64,000 bases of DNA from Enoplolaimus lenunculus (Eukaryota > Nematoda > Enoplea > Enoplida > Thoracostomopsidae): contig JASANG010000036.1 in NCBI GenBank assembly GCA_030248215.1, forward strand, positions 124,001 through 188,000, given 5' to 3'. Under the pieces are notes generated by a model. The model was not told where the DNA came from. It made no database searches and was given only the letters and a program-made list of their open reading frames with translations. Position 1 is the first letter of the stretch; every line of letters begins with the position of its first letter. Positions 1-20,570 of this stretch are shown piece after piece. Both the position numbers and the translations under genes were made by a program.

Positions 1-1675
1 GAGGCCTGCCCTGTGGGAACCTGAAAGACTATTACTAAGGCTTTTGTTTCTCACGCTTAGGCTCAAGTACTGCAGTGACCCGAATAAGAGGGTGGCTTAT
101 ATTTATTTGGCCTTTGTAGAGGGTACCCCCTTGTTATTCGATTTCAGACTGTTATTTATTTTCAACCCGCCGTCCGCCACCTTTCGTTACTGATATATTA
201 TATCCGGTATTGCAACTATCCGTTGAATTAAACTTTTTTTGCCTTGCATCACAAGCTTGAGCGATAATGCAGTGTTACCTATCTTATTCCTCACCGGTCA
301 ATGAGGGCTTTCAAATGTAAAAATTTTATAGGTAGGTTCAACATAAGGATGTTAGTAGATTTAAAATAGGGTGAGAGAACGCTCGTAGCCATGATTTAAG
401 ACGAGGTTTGAAAAATTCACGTGCGAAAATATACATTGTTCCAGTATAAAAAATTTCTATGCAACGTAAGTAAGCGCAGAGAATGGCCGAATTTTGTATA
501 TAAATTTTTGTAAATTTGAGTTTCTAAGCGAAACTCCACCGAGTACTATTAGATGGGCTAGACTTACTTGAAAGGTAAACGAGCAAGTTGCTGATGGAAA
601 TATTGATACCATTCAGCTCAGCTCTTCAAATCGAGTGTTTGAAATAATTTTTGCTGAGCTCCAGGTAGGCTACAATTCATTCCAGTAATTTTATTGTTCA
701 CCCGAGTATGCTCACGTCTATTCAACCTATCAGTTGGTATTAACAATACATCTTCGCTTGACCTTGGCGTACGTCGCAGTAAAATTAGTAACTGGGATAG
801 CGCAGCCCAGAGTGTAGCAACATACCCGTTTGCGATAAAAATCGATGTCGAATTAGTCGGTTTCTAAAATTGAGCAGGTATGTATAAAATTTAGTAGGTA
901 TGTATTGTCAAAATTCTCGATTTGAACCATGCCCCATAATTTATCATACGCTTCCACCAACTGCATTTGTTTCAAGATTTTGGCATTATACATGGAGAAA
1001 ATCGTGATGAAAAAATTGTCTATATTTTGTAAAAAAATAACCGTGAGAAGTCAAACGATTCAGCAACACATTTCAGACATTTGCTAAAATTAACAAATAT
1101 CATTTTAACTACCTAATTTCACTTTACTTCCGGCTTCACCTCCGGTTGCACTCTGCGTTACGCCATTAAAAGCGATAAAATAGCGTTAAAAATTAATTTT
1201 TCGGTAACAATTAATTTGTTTTCTGTTCCGCTTCCGGTTCTAGTATTTTCCAACTTTTCGGCTCCGGTATTTTATAATTACAGTTGCACCCTACCGACCG
1301 GTATACCCGCGACAAAATTTTCTTAACCGGTTACGTTTATCAATGGGTCTCGTGGCAGCTCTATTCACAAATACCAGGTTTTCAACGTTTAATTTAACTA
1401 CACAGCAAGAATACGCAACACTGGTTCCAAAAAAGTTATATCGGATGTGAAGCATTCCTGCTAATGGGTTTGCAGATTCGCCAATTCGGAACAATGCGCT
1501 TACATGATTTTACAAATTTTATTATTCAACTGAATGGTAATCTCGCAAGGCAGTGTGTGGCTTACATGTTCGAAGCACGTTCTATGCGCGTGCTATTATG
1601 CGCTTATGGTTCCAACAGGAACTACATTTCACTAGAAAAACGAACAGGAACCGTCGTTTTCGCACTCTAAATTCC

Positions 1676-1912
1676 ATTGAGTTGATTAATCAATTCAGCT
1701 AGCGATTTAGTTATTTTCGAACGAATATCGGTAAACATTAACTCACTCCGTGATGAGTTCATTCTTACTCTGCGTTCACTAGACTCTGGGTGAGTTGATT
1801 AATTAATTCAGAAAGAATCGAATCAACTCCAAATTCTGAGTTCTGAAAGTCCTAACTCAGATTGATTGATTCAATTCATTCTGAGTTAAAATCAACTCAC
1901 TGAAATTTACAG
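1676..1912. repeat. Miniature inverted-repeat element with TGAGTTGATT motifs
   Basis: TGAGTTGATTAAT occurs near both ends and its complement (AATCAACTCA) near the right end; related GAGTT/AACTC words fill the interior. No target duplication was found, so the exact limits and class are uncertain. Confidence 0.45.
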
Positions 1913-2314
1913 TGCACAGGATCAGCAGCAATTTCTAAAATATTGGACCACTTTACTAAATTCACAATAACTGAAAACAAAATATACTGTGCGAATTGAA
2001 TTTTTGCAGGGATTTCGACAGGAACAGGAATTTCAGTGGAACCTTGGCGCATTTGTATTTGATGACAACGACGTTAGCATTACATGTTTGTTCATTAAAC
2101 AACGCCATCAAAATAAAAACCAAAGTAAAATCGAACTGCTACATACAATATTATGTTAATAAACACACACAGTATAACATAATTTTACAAGGAACACAAG
2201 GTGCTAAAATAATCGATACTTCTGTACTCTCGAAGTCCACTAAGGCTTGAACTATGAGCTTGTAATTTATAAAATGTCTGATTTGTCTATTTGTAAATTA
2301 GAAAACACAACCAT

Positions 2315-2370
2315 TTACAGTACGTAAACTGATACAAAATCTCTTACAGTACGTAAACTGATACAAAATT
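2315..2370. repeat. Two-copy tandem repeat, 30-bp period
   Basis: A 26-bp word starting TTACAGTACGTAAACTG is repeated exactly after 30 bp. Confidence 0.75.
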
Positions 2371-3359
2371 TCAACAGAACCTGAGATGATTAATTATATC
2401 AACACGTACGAACCAGTAAATGCAGCCGTTCAAATTTTAGTACGTTTTTCGCCTATGATTTGCGAAATTTTTTTTACTGACATCAAAACCTTCTCCACCA
2501 CCTGATATTATGAAGATTACTCAAAATAATCACAAAAATATTTAAACTACGTTGAAACATCTACTAACCAAGACCCCCCCATAGTAATAAACCACTTATG
2601 CAGAACGGCGAAAATATTGAGAGTATTAGTTTCGCTTTTGTTACGTACATCCACGTTTCGTGACCACAAAATTTGAAATCTTTAACTGTACATTTCTGCG
2701 CTTTATCAGTAGTGCAATAATTAACACGATTCAACAATAATTGGTCGGCAAAATAAAGTAATTCATAGCAAAACGTATGACGCACCTTTAGATTATAATA
2801 ATATACCTGGCATTTACATAACTATACGTATACTTACTTGTGTTACACTAAAATGCAACCATACAGTCTTCCAATGGACATTCAGTTGATTAGCGCAACG
2901 AGTGTCACATATCCGATCATTGATTCACGTTTAAGCTTCGAGAATTTATATTTTGCTTCCTAATAAAAATGGACACCACAAGTAATTTTCAAATAAATAC
3001 TGTTCATTTAATCCATTTCTAATATTGTTTTGTCGCTGACGATAGAAAATATGTACCTTAAATTGAATCATCACAACACTACAAACCACCTGTCTCGGTA
3101 TTTGTCTTGCTTGTTTTGTAACAGTGACTCAAGTAAGCGTATAGAAGCTGCTACAGCCAGATGATAATCTACCCGCAGCAAATACAGTACGGCTACAAAA
3201 TGCAAACGAGAGGTCATTGCGGCATGCATAACTCATGTATATGAACACATATACCACAAACGTATATGAGACCAAACTACGTATGTACAATAGGCGTACA
3301 GGCGAACCTATATATTAATATCAAGTCTACACGGTTTCAATAATTGTTAACAGTTAAAT

Positions 3360-3404
3360 CCATTGCTAATTTGCCGAATCCGAATCTAGCATGTTGCAAA
3401 TTTC

Positions 3405-3453
<49 letters not shown>

Positions 3454-3700
3454 TATGTTAATTTATTTCAGAATATCACGCATAACTTTTAAACGTTAAT
3501 ATATTTCGTGCCCGATGTCATTTTTGACATTTGGGACCTGAAGGCACAAATTTTTTTTATTAATATAACAAGTTATGTACAATTTTTATTGTCTAAAATT
3601 GAAAAAACATATTGCCGAACATTATTCTTGGTTTCAGCTGTCACAACCGAATCTGAATCACAAATTTTCTGCCGAATCCGGACCAATGTTGCTACCCTGA
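3360..3700 (-). mobile_element. hAT-like miniature element (GAATCCGA-motif family), diverged copy
   Basis: Inverted relative of the element at 3992-4291: it has ACCGAATCTGAATC, the interior TAACAAGTTA and AAAACATATTGCCGAAC, and ends TTGCTACCCTG. Expanded by a TA repeat. Left limit approximate. Confidence 0.55.
3407..3450. repeat. TA dinucleotide microsatellite
   Basis: About 22 uninterrupted AT units, lying inside the interior of an element of the 3992-4291 family. Confidence 0.95.
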
Positions 3701-3991
3701 CATATATCAGTGTGCGACCGGTATCCGGCTCCGGCAAAAAAATCGACATCCGGCTACGGTTAACTTGCCGGGCGCTTTTGACCATCACAAAAAGAATAAT
3801 GTAATCGGATTAAGTCATCTCAGATTTTCTCACCGGTAAACCAGGGTTTTCAAAAGTAAAAATTTTATATGTCCAAATAAGTGAAGTTAGTTTAGGTTTA
3901 AGTTTTGTTTGTTTGCGATAGCTACGAGTTGTGCCCAGTTTCAGAATGAAGAAGGAGTCATTGCCGCGAAATGTCAGAAACATATAACGTG

Positions 3992-4291
3992 CAGGATGGC
4001 AACAAAGGTTCGGATACGGATTCGGCAAAAATTAGCAGTTCGGATTCGGTTGTGAAAAAGCTGAATCCAACAATGCTCGGCAATATGTTTTTCATTTCTA
4101 AACAATAAAAATTTTAAATAACTTGTTAAATCAATGTTTTTTGTTTCAAGTCACAAATCCCAGAACTGAGGTCGCTCATAAAATATACGTGTTAACGTTT
4201 AACAGTTATGCGGCAATAATCGCGCTTATATTCTAAAACAAATTTTAGATATATCTGATAATTGCAACATGTAGGATTCGGTGCCATCCTG
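3992..4291 (+). mobile_element. hAT-like miniature element (GGATTCGG-motif family) with 8-bp target duplication
   Basis: Starts CAGGATGGCAAC and ends GTGCCATCCTG (inverted). Flanks are ATAACGTG (3984-3991) and ATAACGTA (4292-4299), 7 of 8 identical. Subterminal sequence repeats the word GGATTCGG/CGGATTCGG. Non-coding. Confidence 0.8.
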
Positions 4292-4537
4292 ATAACGTAT
4301 AATCGAAAAAATCTACGCCTAAGCCACAGCCAAAATTTTTAGGTGCAGATAAGCCGGACACCTTGTATTCAACTAAATCTCTAAGCCCAATCCGGTCGAG
4401 TTGACACCTGAAGCCCCCATGGCTACGTCCTTGGTTATCGTATATTAATAAAAATTACTGAGCAAAAAATGATTGGTATAGCTTGTAGAATAACGATATG
4501 TATACCATAAAAATGCTTAACTTTTTAAGATTTGCAT

Positions 4538-4645
4538 ATTCTTGGCCGGCTGCCAATGACCGGACGGCCAGTCAGACAATTAGTTGGCCGTCGACCGGCC
4601 GGTCAAAGACTTAGTTGGCCGCCGGCCGGCCGGCCAGTAAAAAGT
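4538..4645. repeat. GGCCGGCC-rich palindromic cluster
   Basis: Five or more GGCCGGCC/ACCGGCCGG-type palindromes within about 110 bp in otherwise AT-rich DNA. The phrase TTAGTTGGCCG is repeated. A short relative (GACCGGCCGG) is at about 37194. Probably the end of another miniature element. Confidence 0.6.
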
Positions 4646-6873
4646 GGTAATATTGCAACTGAACGCAATGCTACAAAAACAGAACAAAGGAGTAGGCTCG
4701 TTGCTATGTTAAAAATGCATCGGTGTGTGTGAGGTGTTAAGCTTTCTTACCTAAACACTTTTCGACACTTTCAGCCACGGAAGGAAAAATTGTTAGCCAC
4801 GTTCTGATATTTGAATGCAATCTAGATTAGATTTGAATGCACTATAGCCGGATATCAAATTATGCGGCTCCGTTATATATTAATTTCGTACCGGTTACTT
4901 TTTTGTTATATATATATTAAAGGCTTTCTCGCCGCCAACATTTTTTGCTACATATGTATAAAACGTCAGTATTGGAACTGAATTTCAATTTTTCTTGTAT
5001 GGTTGGTTCGTCATGCTTTAAACCTGCAATTAGCTTATTTTCAGCATTTTCTACAATATTTTAATTGAATATCAAAACCGCTGAGTTTAAATCAACATCG
5101 AGCACTGTACGACTAAAGTTTTGTTGTACAGGATATTACAGTTAGCACAGCACAAACAACAGACAACCTTCATAGTGTATTATTAGCAGATAATATTTAT
5201 GTCAGTAGAAACACATAATGTTATGTTATGCAATCTGTGTCTTGAATGATACCATCAACATACGCGATACACATAAGTAAGTATAAAAACAACTTGTACA
5301 CATATTAAGATACATATGTAGTAATACAAAGAGCAGAAACACTATTTTCAAAAACGGCAAAAAACAATAATCAAACACTCGTTAGGAGAGTAGGTACATG
5401 AGCTGCGCTATAGGGTTAGCAATATTGCAATTTACAATGAAATTTACCAATAATTTCATATCAATCACCCAATGAGCAATTGCATACTTTGACACCTTTA
5501 TACAGGACATGCAGCTGCAAGTATTTAACAACAGTCAAAAGTAGCAAAATGTGCACCGCGAACATTTCAGCAAGAATCATACGTTTTGCTGTGTATTCTA
5601 GTTAACGGAAACTATAAATTTTCCAAAACTCAATTTCCACCAAATAATCAAGATGTTTCAAATGTTAATTGGCGCTGAGCTGAGCGATTCCAAAAACTTG
5701 CAACTGCCTTACGCTACCAGCATATTGTAATGTTCTGTTAAGCAATCGATAAAAATATATGTATTAAGCTATAAGAATATATGTATCTATTTTATCGCAT
5801 CCGGGTCACTTTACGAACTTATTAATAACTTAGATCATGCCTAGCAAACTGGCAGCATGATTTTGAAATAATTCAAAATAGTCGTACCAATAAGAGATTA
5901 ATTTCTTTTGCAGTATTCAACCTAGAATTAAATTCATAGGCAAACTAGAAGCGTAAGACATTAGAATTACAATGTTACACAAGGGCGGTGTGCAGTAATC
6001 GGGTGTCATATCGACAAATGAAAGCACTGTTTTCAAACAACTGGAACATTACAAACCTACCTCTTATCAATGCTTTCACATTTTAACACATAAAAACAGA
6101 CCAAAAGTTATGAAAATTGTATTTCGGTCCAATGATGAGATATTCGCATTAGTAGTAACGATTTGAAAGGAAAATAAATATCCGATGAGTGGTCATGTGT
6201 ACGAGTTGTCTGAAAACAAACAGTACGTATTGTTGAATCATATACGTAAACAAACACTACGCAATCAGATCTGATTTACGGGGAATTGAATTAAATCCAC
6301 ACATTGTAATGCAATCAATCGCAGCTGGTACAGCATTCGCACACACCCTGTAGATCATGTCAGCGTGCAAGAAACCATAGAACACCTATCACAAACTAGC
6401 GATAAGTTTATAAAACACTAATGAAAATTTTATCAGCTAAATTTTGAACTTTTAAGGTTTTTAACGTTTTGGCATTAAACTTTTTCAGGATCTAATATTA
6501 CAATACACACCCATAATCAGTTTTAGTTCACCTAAATAATCTTTGCGTTTGCTGCACAGCATAGTATAATAATTGCAATGAATCATGCGGTATTAATACA
6601 AAAACAACATGGACGAAAACCATGATAAACATTACATTCGTACGGCTGTAAATTAAAAAACGTGATTATACCGTACACATCCATGAGAATCCCAGCAAAA
6701 ACGAGTACTTTTAGACAAAACCGTATACGAAATTTGATTACACCTTATTTACTTTCGTTCCTTTTTCTTACAACCGGGGGAGCACAAATTATTGTGAAAA
6801 TAATAAGAATAATAATTGAATAAGCCAGCGCCCGGGCCACTAAAATTCCCGAAAGCTGGCACGCGGTACTCTA

Positions 6874-14579
<7,706 letters not shown>

Positions 14580-15072
14580 GATAATGAATAATTTCTATTA
14601 ACTGTGTAGACACTACGTTTGCAAAAGGAGGCAACAAACAAAAAAACTGGCCCACGGGCGATTTCATTCCGGCCACGCGCATAAATCATACGAAAATGAA
14701 ATTTAATAAAATAGCTATTGCCAATTTTTTACCTGATTTCCAGTATTTTTCGAAGAACAGCGCGAATAATTTCGCGAGTGAAGCGAGCGAGTAAATTGAC
14801 AATCTTAGCATTTAAATTTCTTGGTATCAGGTACATTTTAGCAAAGATGGGACTTGATAGGAGGGGGCTCGAGCTGGTTACGAACATATGTTTAACTTAA
14901 ATAAAATCAAGTGTTCACTCATTTGTTTTGCGCTTTCTGTAAAAATAAGTGTTGATGAATGGCTAACTTAAAAATATTCTGACGTATATTTTTCCAATAA
15001 GCAGCAACGTCCGCAAAAATACGTAATCTCTATAAACAGAGCCATACGTACGTACAGAAATACAATATATAC

Positions 15073-15120
15073 CTCTTTAACCGGCATTTCGCCAATTTGT
15101 TCTTTTATCCTTGCTTCCAT
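15073..15120 (-). CDS. Anp32: Anp32 coding exon 1, distal duplicate copy
   Basis: Identical 48-nt coding sequence, start codon 15120-15118, with the same donor. It is in the right unit of the tandem duplication and, unlike the proximal copy, still joins the unique upstream sequence beyond 15200. It may therefore be the first exon actually used, splicing straight to 13826 and skipping the proximal copy. An assembly artefact (two haplotypes laid end to end) is the main alternative. Confidence 0.6.
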
Positions 15121-15200
15121 GATAATGAATAATTTCTATTAACTGTGTAGACACTACGTTTGCAAAAGGAGGCAACAAACAAAAAAACTGGCCCACGGGC

Positions 15201-16160
15201 GAGCAACAATTAACCAGTAACTTTTCAATAAACTTCTACTCGTAAACTAAAAAACAACATATATACGTACGCATAAATTGATAGCGTTGCAAACGATGGC
15301 GATATTCACGTAAAGTGCCGATTTTTACCAAAGCCGATTAATCGGCACATCCCTATTTACAGAAAATATGCTTAAGTTGAAGGATTCAAGACAGTAAAAC
15401 ATGTATTTTACTCGTTGAAAACACCTTCACTAACGCGAGTTTTTATTGCAAGTAGAAACACCTGGACAAGAAATTTTTGTAGTTTTAAAAAATGTCTTGA
15501 TAGGCACTATAACAATACGCGTTGATAACAACACTTCAGAGAATGCAGTAACTTTTCCCCCCTAATCTCCAACGATTCTTATTTTAAAAGCCGACTACAA
15601 CGAAATTAAAATGGTTGTCATCGTTCTGAATTCTGAATATTACTGGGGCGCGCACAAACATGAATAACACAGGGTGCAATAATTTCGTTTAAACATAAAC
15701 GAATAGCTAAGTAACGAAACAGCATACATCACAGTTTAACTTATGATATTAGTTGCTGAAAGACCGTGGCAAAATAAAGAATTTCAATGGTGGTGTACAA
15801 CATGAAATGACATGAACGTTGCATAAAAAGCATTTTTCGTGTTAAGTGATAGGTTCAAGTTCTATTCCTTTCGCGAGCGTAAGTTCAGTGGGAAGGGTAT
15901 ACTCCCAAGTGCAAATATTAACAGGTCGCCATTTTTCTTCCCCAATCATCATTTGCATGCCTCAGTCGAGTTGGCAGAAACATGAAACATCTCTGAAAAC
16001 GTATATACTTTATAATATCCGTTTTTCGTTTCAGTTTGTTTTACCACTCGCAGCAATATTATACATACGTTATATGTTATGAGGAACAATAAAAATTAAG
16101 AAATACACTTTGAGAGCCGTCGGTTTCACTTAACCGCTAACCGCATATAGAGTATACTGC
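15201..16160. other. Unique-looking sequence upstream of Anp32
   Basis: No gene seen. Probably includes the Anp32 promoter next to the distal exon 1 copy. A fragment of the ATCGGCA element family (CCGATTAATCGGCACATCC, about 15337-15355) is present. Confidence 0.5.
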
Positions 16161-16507
16161 GACCACTGAACCGGAACCGGATGCCAATTTTCTGCTAGCG
16201 TCGCAGCTGGAGGCAGACTTCAGCTTGTACCCCGGTCTGCTCTACAGATCGACATTTGAGAATCACGAAGACAAAAACTGTAAAATGGCGCATTTTGATA
16301 TCTGCAACTGTCTCTGGTAGAATTTTTGCCGAAAGTTCCGGCTATTTCAGTTGCAAAATTTTGCATAAATTTGGCAAAATTTATCTATTTTGCACGTTTC
16401 GTTTTAATTTGTCAAGATTTTCACGAAAGAATTTACGAAATTTCGCAGAAAAGTAGCGTAAAACCAAACTACTTACACAACATATTGCAGATATTGGCTA
16501 AAATTAA

Positions 16508-16773
16508 CCCTTTCTCGCATGAATATTTTCCCTTTTCCCTGAGACTTACTTTTATGCTTGGATTCGAACTCCAGTGACTGGAATGGGAGGCGTATACCAT
16601 CACCACTCAGCTATACGAACTTGACACTCAGCCCGAGGGGGCTCTCACGTATATTGTGCTCATTTAGTGCTATGTATACGTGTTGTAATTGTTCCACACG
16701 GTACGATATATATTATTTAACGTATATACACTGCGCTGAGTTGCCTATAAAAGCAACTCAATGTGAGAAGGGG
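16508..16773. mobile_element. piggyBac-like miniature element nested in a hAT-like one
   Basis: TTAA on both sides (16504-16507 and 16774-16777). Inverted ends CCCTTTCTCGCAT and CCCCTTCTCACAT (complement of the right end), beginning CCC as in piggyBac-type elements. Removing it with one TTAA restores the host element's sequence as seen at 18502-18869. Contains a tRNA-like segment. Confidence 0.8.
16553..16622 (-). repeat. tRNA-derived segment with pol III A and B boxes
   Basis: On the minus strand TATAGCTGAGTGG (A box) is followed 31 bp later by GGAGTTCGAATCC (B box). The anticodon arm does not fold well, so this is a tRNA-derived repeat or pseudogene rather than a functional tRNA. Confidence 0.6.
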
Positions 16774-17243
16774 TTAACTAATTAACCTTCATTTTTACTA
16801 CCGAATTCCGCCTCCTCTTCGGCTTCACCTCCGGTATTTTTTACTTCCTGTTGCACCCTGTATACTGTACTGTGCTGGTTTTTTCGCGACCTCGCCTTCA
16901 CATCGAGGTCGTGGTTAACAGATGGTTGTTCGTTTCTTTATATATCTGCATATGCACATGCACATGAATAACTGCAGCTGTTTTGTGATAAAACCTTTAA
17001 AGTATATACTGGACTGAAATGTGTCATCGGTGGCAGAGTCGGTTACCATGATGTATTGCGCATCTTGAAAAAAACTGGTCTATGATCGATGTCTGGTCAA
17101 ACCCAAGGACTCAGGCAGAATACTTACGTTTTTCAGGGCCGTTTCACCGGTGGGCAAAGTGCGACAAAATACAATTTTAGGTTTCCAATGAGTTATGTTT
17201 ACATGAACATTTAAGTAACAAATTGAGACGTGAGACATATTTG

Positions 17244-18280
17244 CAGAGTACAACCGGAGGTCTGCCTACGGCCCCGGCACTATAGATGGGCACCGGATAT
17301 CCAGATATCAAAAAGATCCGGATATGTATCCGAAATGAAACGTGTATTCGGATATATCCGGAAATCCGAAATGATATTGTCTAAAATTTTTTTGGAATAA
17401 TTTGCATGGTTTCACCACCAGAGTAACTGGAGCTGACGAAAAAATTCTGTATCAAAAACCTCAGTCAGAATATTAACCACATTCTTGGTCTCCCCTCTAA
17501 TTTGGGTCACTACAGTACTGCACTCAAAATAATATTTCTGATATTTAAAAAAATTTCTTACATTTGAGAAATATGATTAGCAAGGTGCACTTGAAAAGTA
17601 TTTGTGTTATAACAGAAATGTTTTCAAAAACGTTTTCCAGTTATTTTTAGAAAAATTGTCTTAAATATCAGCAAAACTTTTCAGATTTGCCACAGAAAAC
17701 ACTTTTCTGAATAAATTCAGACACTTTTTTGTGTGTGGCATAATAAATACCGTTTTTGAATTGTATCTTTTATGCTCATAACAATTTGTTTTAGGGTCAG
17801 GGTACTCCCTTTAGAGCAACAAGTTAAAACAAGTGCTTAAGAAACGAAAATTGAGGTTCGGAAACTCAAAACACAAAATCGAGTTTCGGATATCAGAAAT
17901 AGAAAATTTCATTTCGGATGTCCGCATATATACGGATATCCGGATAAATATCCGGCAAGAATTGCCGGATATCCGGATGTGAAAGATATCCGATACCCAT
18001 CACTACCCGGCACAAAATACACCACCGCTCCAGCTAGAATTTCTGCCGTTCCTACAATTTTGGCAGCGAAACCTTGCATATTTTTACAATATGTGCCACG
18101 TTTCTTTTTAATTTTTGGTACAATTTTGAGAAAAGGCTCAAATTAAGGGTTCTGCTTCACGGAATTCTGGGTAGCGGAAATCTTTAAAATTGCGTTACAA
18201 TAACTTACTAAAGGAGGCAACGTTTATAAAAAAAACGCACTATATCACTGTCGAATTTCTGAGAATTTCCGGCCAAAATT
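17244..18280. mobile_element. Older CTCCGG-motif hAT-like element, split by a nested insertion
   Basis: Left end CAGAGTACAACCGGAGG; after the nested element (17281-18005) the sequence resumes with AGAATTTCTGCCGTTCC and GCCACGTTTCTTTTTAATTT. The right terminus is lost; the right limit is approximate. Confidence 0.55.
17281..18005. mobile_element. hAT-like element (CCGGATATCC-motif) with perfect 8-bp target duplication
   Basis: CCCGGCAC flanks it exactly at 17273-17280 and 18006-18013. Ends: TATAGATGGGCACCGGATAT and ATATCCGATACCCATCACTA. Words CGGATATCCGGA cluster within 100 bp of each end. 725 bp, no long open frame, so non-autonomous. Confidence 0.85.
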
Positions 18281-18501
18281 AGACCGATGCCAGAAATCGA
18301 CAATCTCAGCACAAATTAAAAGTTAATGAATAGTATCTATTCACTCATGAATACTTTAACAATAGCATTTATTTCAAGTATAAAACAAAAACACATCGAT
18401 TGTATGAAGACAATGTAATCGCTGCTTTGTTTTGGCTCGTTAATCCTTAACTCCACACACACACACTTAAGTTTCCAACATTTAAACAAATATCCACAAA
18501 G

Positions 18502-18869
18502 CAGGGCACAACCGGAGGTCTGCCTCCGACTTTGGCTCCGGCAGAAAATCGGCCTACGGCTCCGGTTCCTGTAGAATTTTTGCCGGAGGTTCCGGCAATT
18601 TCGGTAGTAAAATTCTGTATTATTTTGCAAAATTTATCTGTTTAGCGCATTTCGTTTTAGTTTTGTCACAATTTTCAGGGAAGAATTTCCGATATTTCCC
18701 AGAAAAGTAGCGAAAAAACCATACAACTTAACAACATATTGCAGATATTGGCTAAATTAACTAATTAACCACTATTTTTACAACCTAATTTCGCCTCACC
18801 TCCGGCTCTGGCAAGTTTCGGTGACCTCCGGCTCCGGCTCTGGTATTTTTCACCTCCGGTTGCACCCTG
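18502..18869. mobile_element. hAT-like miniature element (CTCCGG-motif family) with perfect 8-bp target duplication
   Basis: CCACAAAG at 18494-18501 and 18870-18877. Left end CAGGGCACAACCGGAGG, right end ACCTCCGGTTGCACCCTG. CTCCGGC words cluster at both ends. Best-preserved member of the family here; 368 bp. Confidence 0.9.
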
Positions 18870-19655
18870 CCACAAAGTTTCATATCCTCCGTTCCACCTA
18901 ACAGTAATCCAACACAAGCTGAAACGTCGACAACCAAGAATAAGTAAAGTACTTTATATGCGCTACAGTATTAAAACAAGCAAAATATACCGTCAAACAT
19001 CGATTTCCCGTTGAACCCGATTTCCGGCTTATGCAAGTATATATAGTGGCGTACTCAATACGACAAGGAAATGGATGGCTCAAGAGACTTGGAAGCTTAT
19101 TCTTTTCTAACAGATCTTATATTATCAACAAAATTAAACAAATTGTAAAGAAATATTAAAAATAGCAACAAAATATCAAGTATATACCAGATACAGAATA
19201 GTGAATGATATTCATTAGACTGAGCACCAATTATACGCATTATTTTTACGTCCATTTACGTTATATTTAATCTGTGAAAACATGCCAAAATGTAACAACG
19301 CTTCAGTACAAATAATCTAAATCGGAATTGTCTAAGTATATTTTAGTGCTGGAGACAAGACCTGGGTACGAGCGATAATTCCAGCGTATCAACATCGCAA
19401 CTATTGTTATCAGTGGCTAAGACGATTTCTTAAAGGGCCCCAGAAAATTCTCATAACGGAATATTTTGACGCCTTAGAAATTTAGGTGCGAGGGCGCGGG
19501 ATGGCTACTGTGTTAACAGGAGAAAAAGTGCCACCCCTCAATGTTTCTCCTTGTAAGCAGCGGCCCGAAACAACGTCCTGATATTAAATTGAGGATTACG
19601 GTTGGGATGCTCCTCTGACACCTTTCTCGATATATTATCCTTGTACGGTAAATAT

Positions 19656-19992
19656 CAGGGTACAACCGGATATCTGCATGGGGCTCCGGCAGAAAATCGA
19701 CATCCATCTCCGGTGTAATTTCTCCCAAAGGTTCCGGCAATTTCGGTAGTGAAATTGTCCATAGTTTTGGCTTTAACTTTTATCACAACATGACAAATAA
19801 ATTGTCGAGATTTCTATAAAAATTGAACCTTAAAATGAAATTTTGTAACAACACTTTACAGATATTTACTAAGATTACTAAATTAAACATTGTTTTCGAT
19901 ATATAATTTCGCTTCGCCTCCGGCTTCGACTCCGGCAAATTTTGTTTACCTCCAGCTCCGGTATTTTTCAACTCCAACTCCAGCTGCCCCCT
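19656..19992. mobile_element. Diverged CTCCGG-motif miniature element
   Basis: Left end CAGGGTACAACCGGATATC; interior AAAGGTTCCGGCAATTTCGG as in the 18502 copy; right part CCTCCAGCTCCGG and CAGCTGCCCCC. No target duplication recognised. Confidence 0.6.
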
Positions 19993-20564
19993 TTTTCGGG
20001 CAGTCACCAATACGGTACACAAATTCAACATAAAAATCAAAATACATACATTGTGTTCACCATATCGGCAGAATCAGACTAGTAACAAAATAAAGACACA
20101 AAATAACATAAAATAAAAAAACAAAATAAACAAATAATATGAAAGGTCTGAATCGTTCGTACGCATAGCATAATTTTTGCAGTCGGTTTAATGCTTTTAA
20201 ATAAGACAATAATAATTGGTTTGATACAATACTGCAATAACTTCAGCTCCATAACTCGTATTCTCGGACTTTCTACAACCAATCTTGCTCCAGTAACGCT
20301 GTATTCACCATAATAAATTACGCTGCGCCACCAGGAACGACATGAGGTAAGGATAATGAGTGGCAATTGCCACCCGTCAACACTACCTGGGTACAAATTT
20401 TCAATCTAACCCTACCGTAACACGTGTCACAAAAAAGTATGTGATACGCATGTCTTCTTAAGGTAGGATTATCGTTAATTTTGTGCTTATAAAAGGTTTG
20501 CACTTTGCAATCTTAAGTACTCAGCAAAAAATAACAAAGTTCTTTTAAAGCGGTAGCTGTAGCT

Positions 20565-20570
20565 TTTATT
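20565..20570 (-). promoter_or_regulatory. Candidate polyadenylation signal of the netrin receptor
   Basis: AATAAA on the minus strand, 1.15 kb after the stop codon, followed by a T-rich stretch. The intervening 20571-21716 shows none of the window's transposon families and is a plausible 3' UTR. Other signals are possible. Confidence 0.35.

Larger units (their letters stand above)
1..6873. other. Region without recognisable genes
   Basis: Only short open frames with no protein resemblance. It contains degraded ends of the GGTGCAACCGGA element family (about 1040-1295), the elements listed separately at 1676, 3360 and 3992, a TA repeat, a GGCC-rich cluster, and otherwise plain AT-rich sequence. 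Part of 5900-6873 may be Anp32 3' flank. Confidence 0.6.
16161..16860. mobile_element. hAT-like miniature element (CTCCGG-motif family), interrupted by another element
   Basis: Flanked by TATACTGC (16153-16160) and TATACTGT (16861-16868). Right end ACTTCCTGTTGCACCCTG; interior TTTTGCCGAAAGTTCCGG and GCAGATATTGGCTAAA as in the copy at 18502-18869. A TTAA-flanked element splits it at 16504-16777. Confidence 0.75.

Noticed and set aside
14718-14900. Plus-strand open frame within the duplicated Anp32 unit
   Set aside because: It falls in intron 1 sequence and exists only because one copy lost a stop by a point difference.
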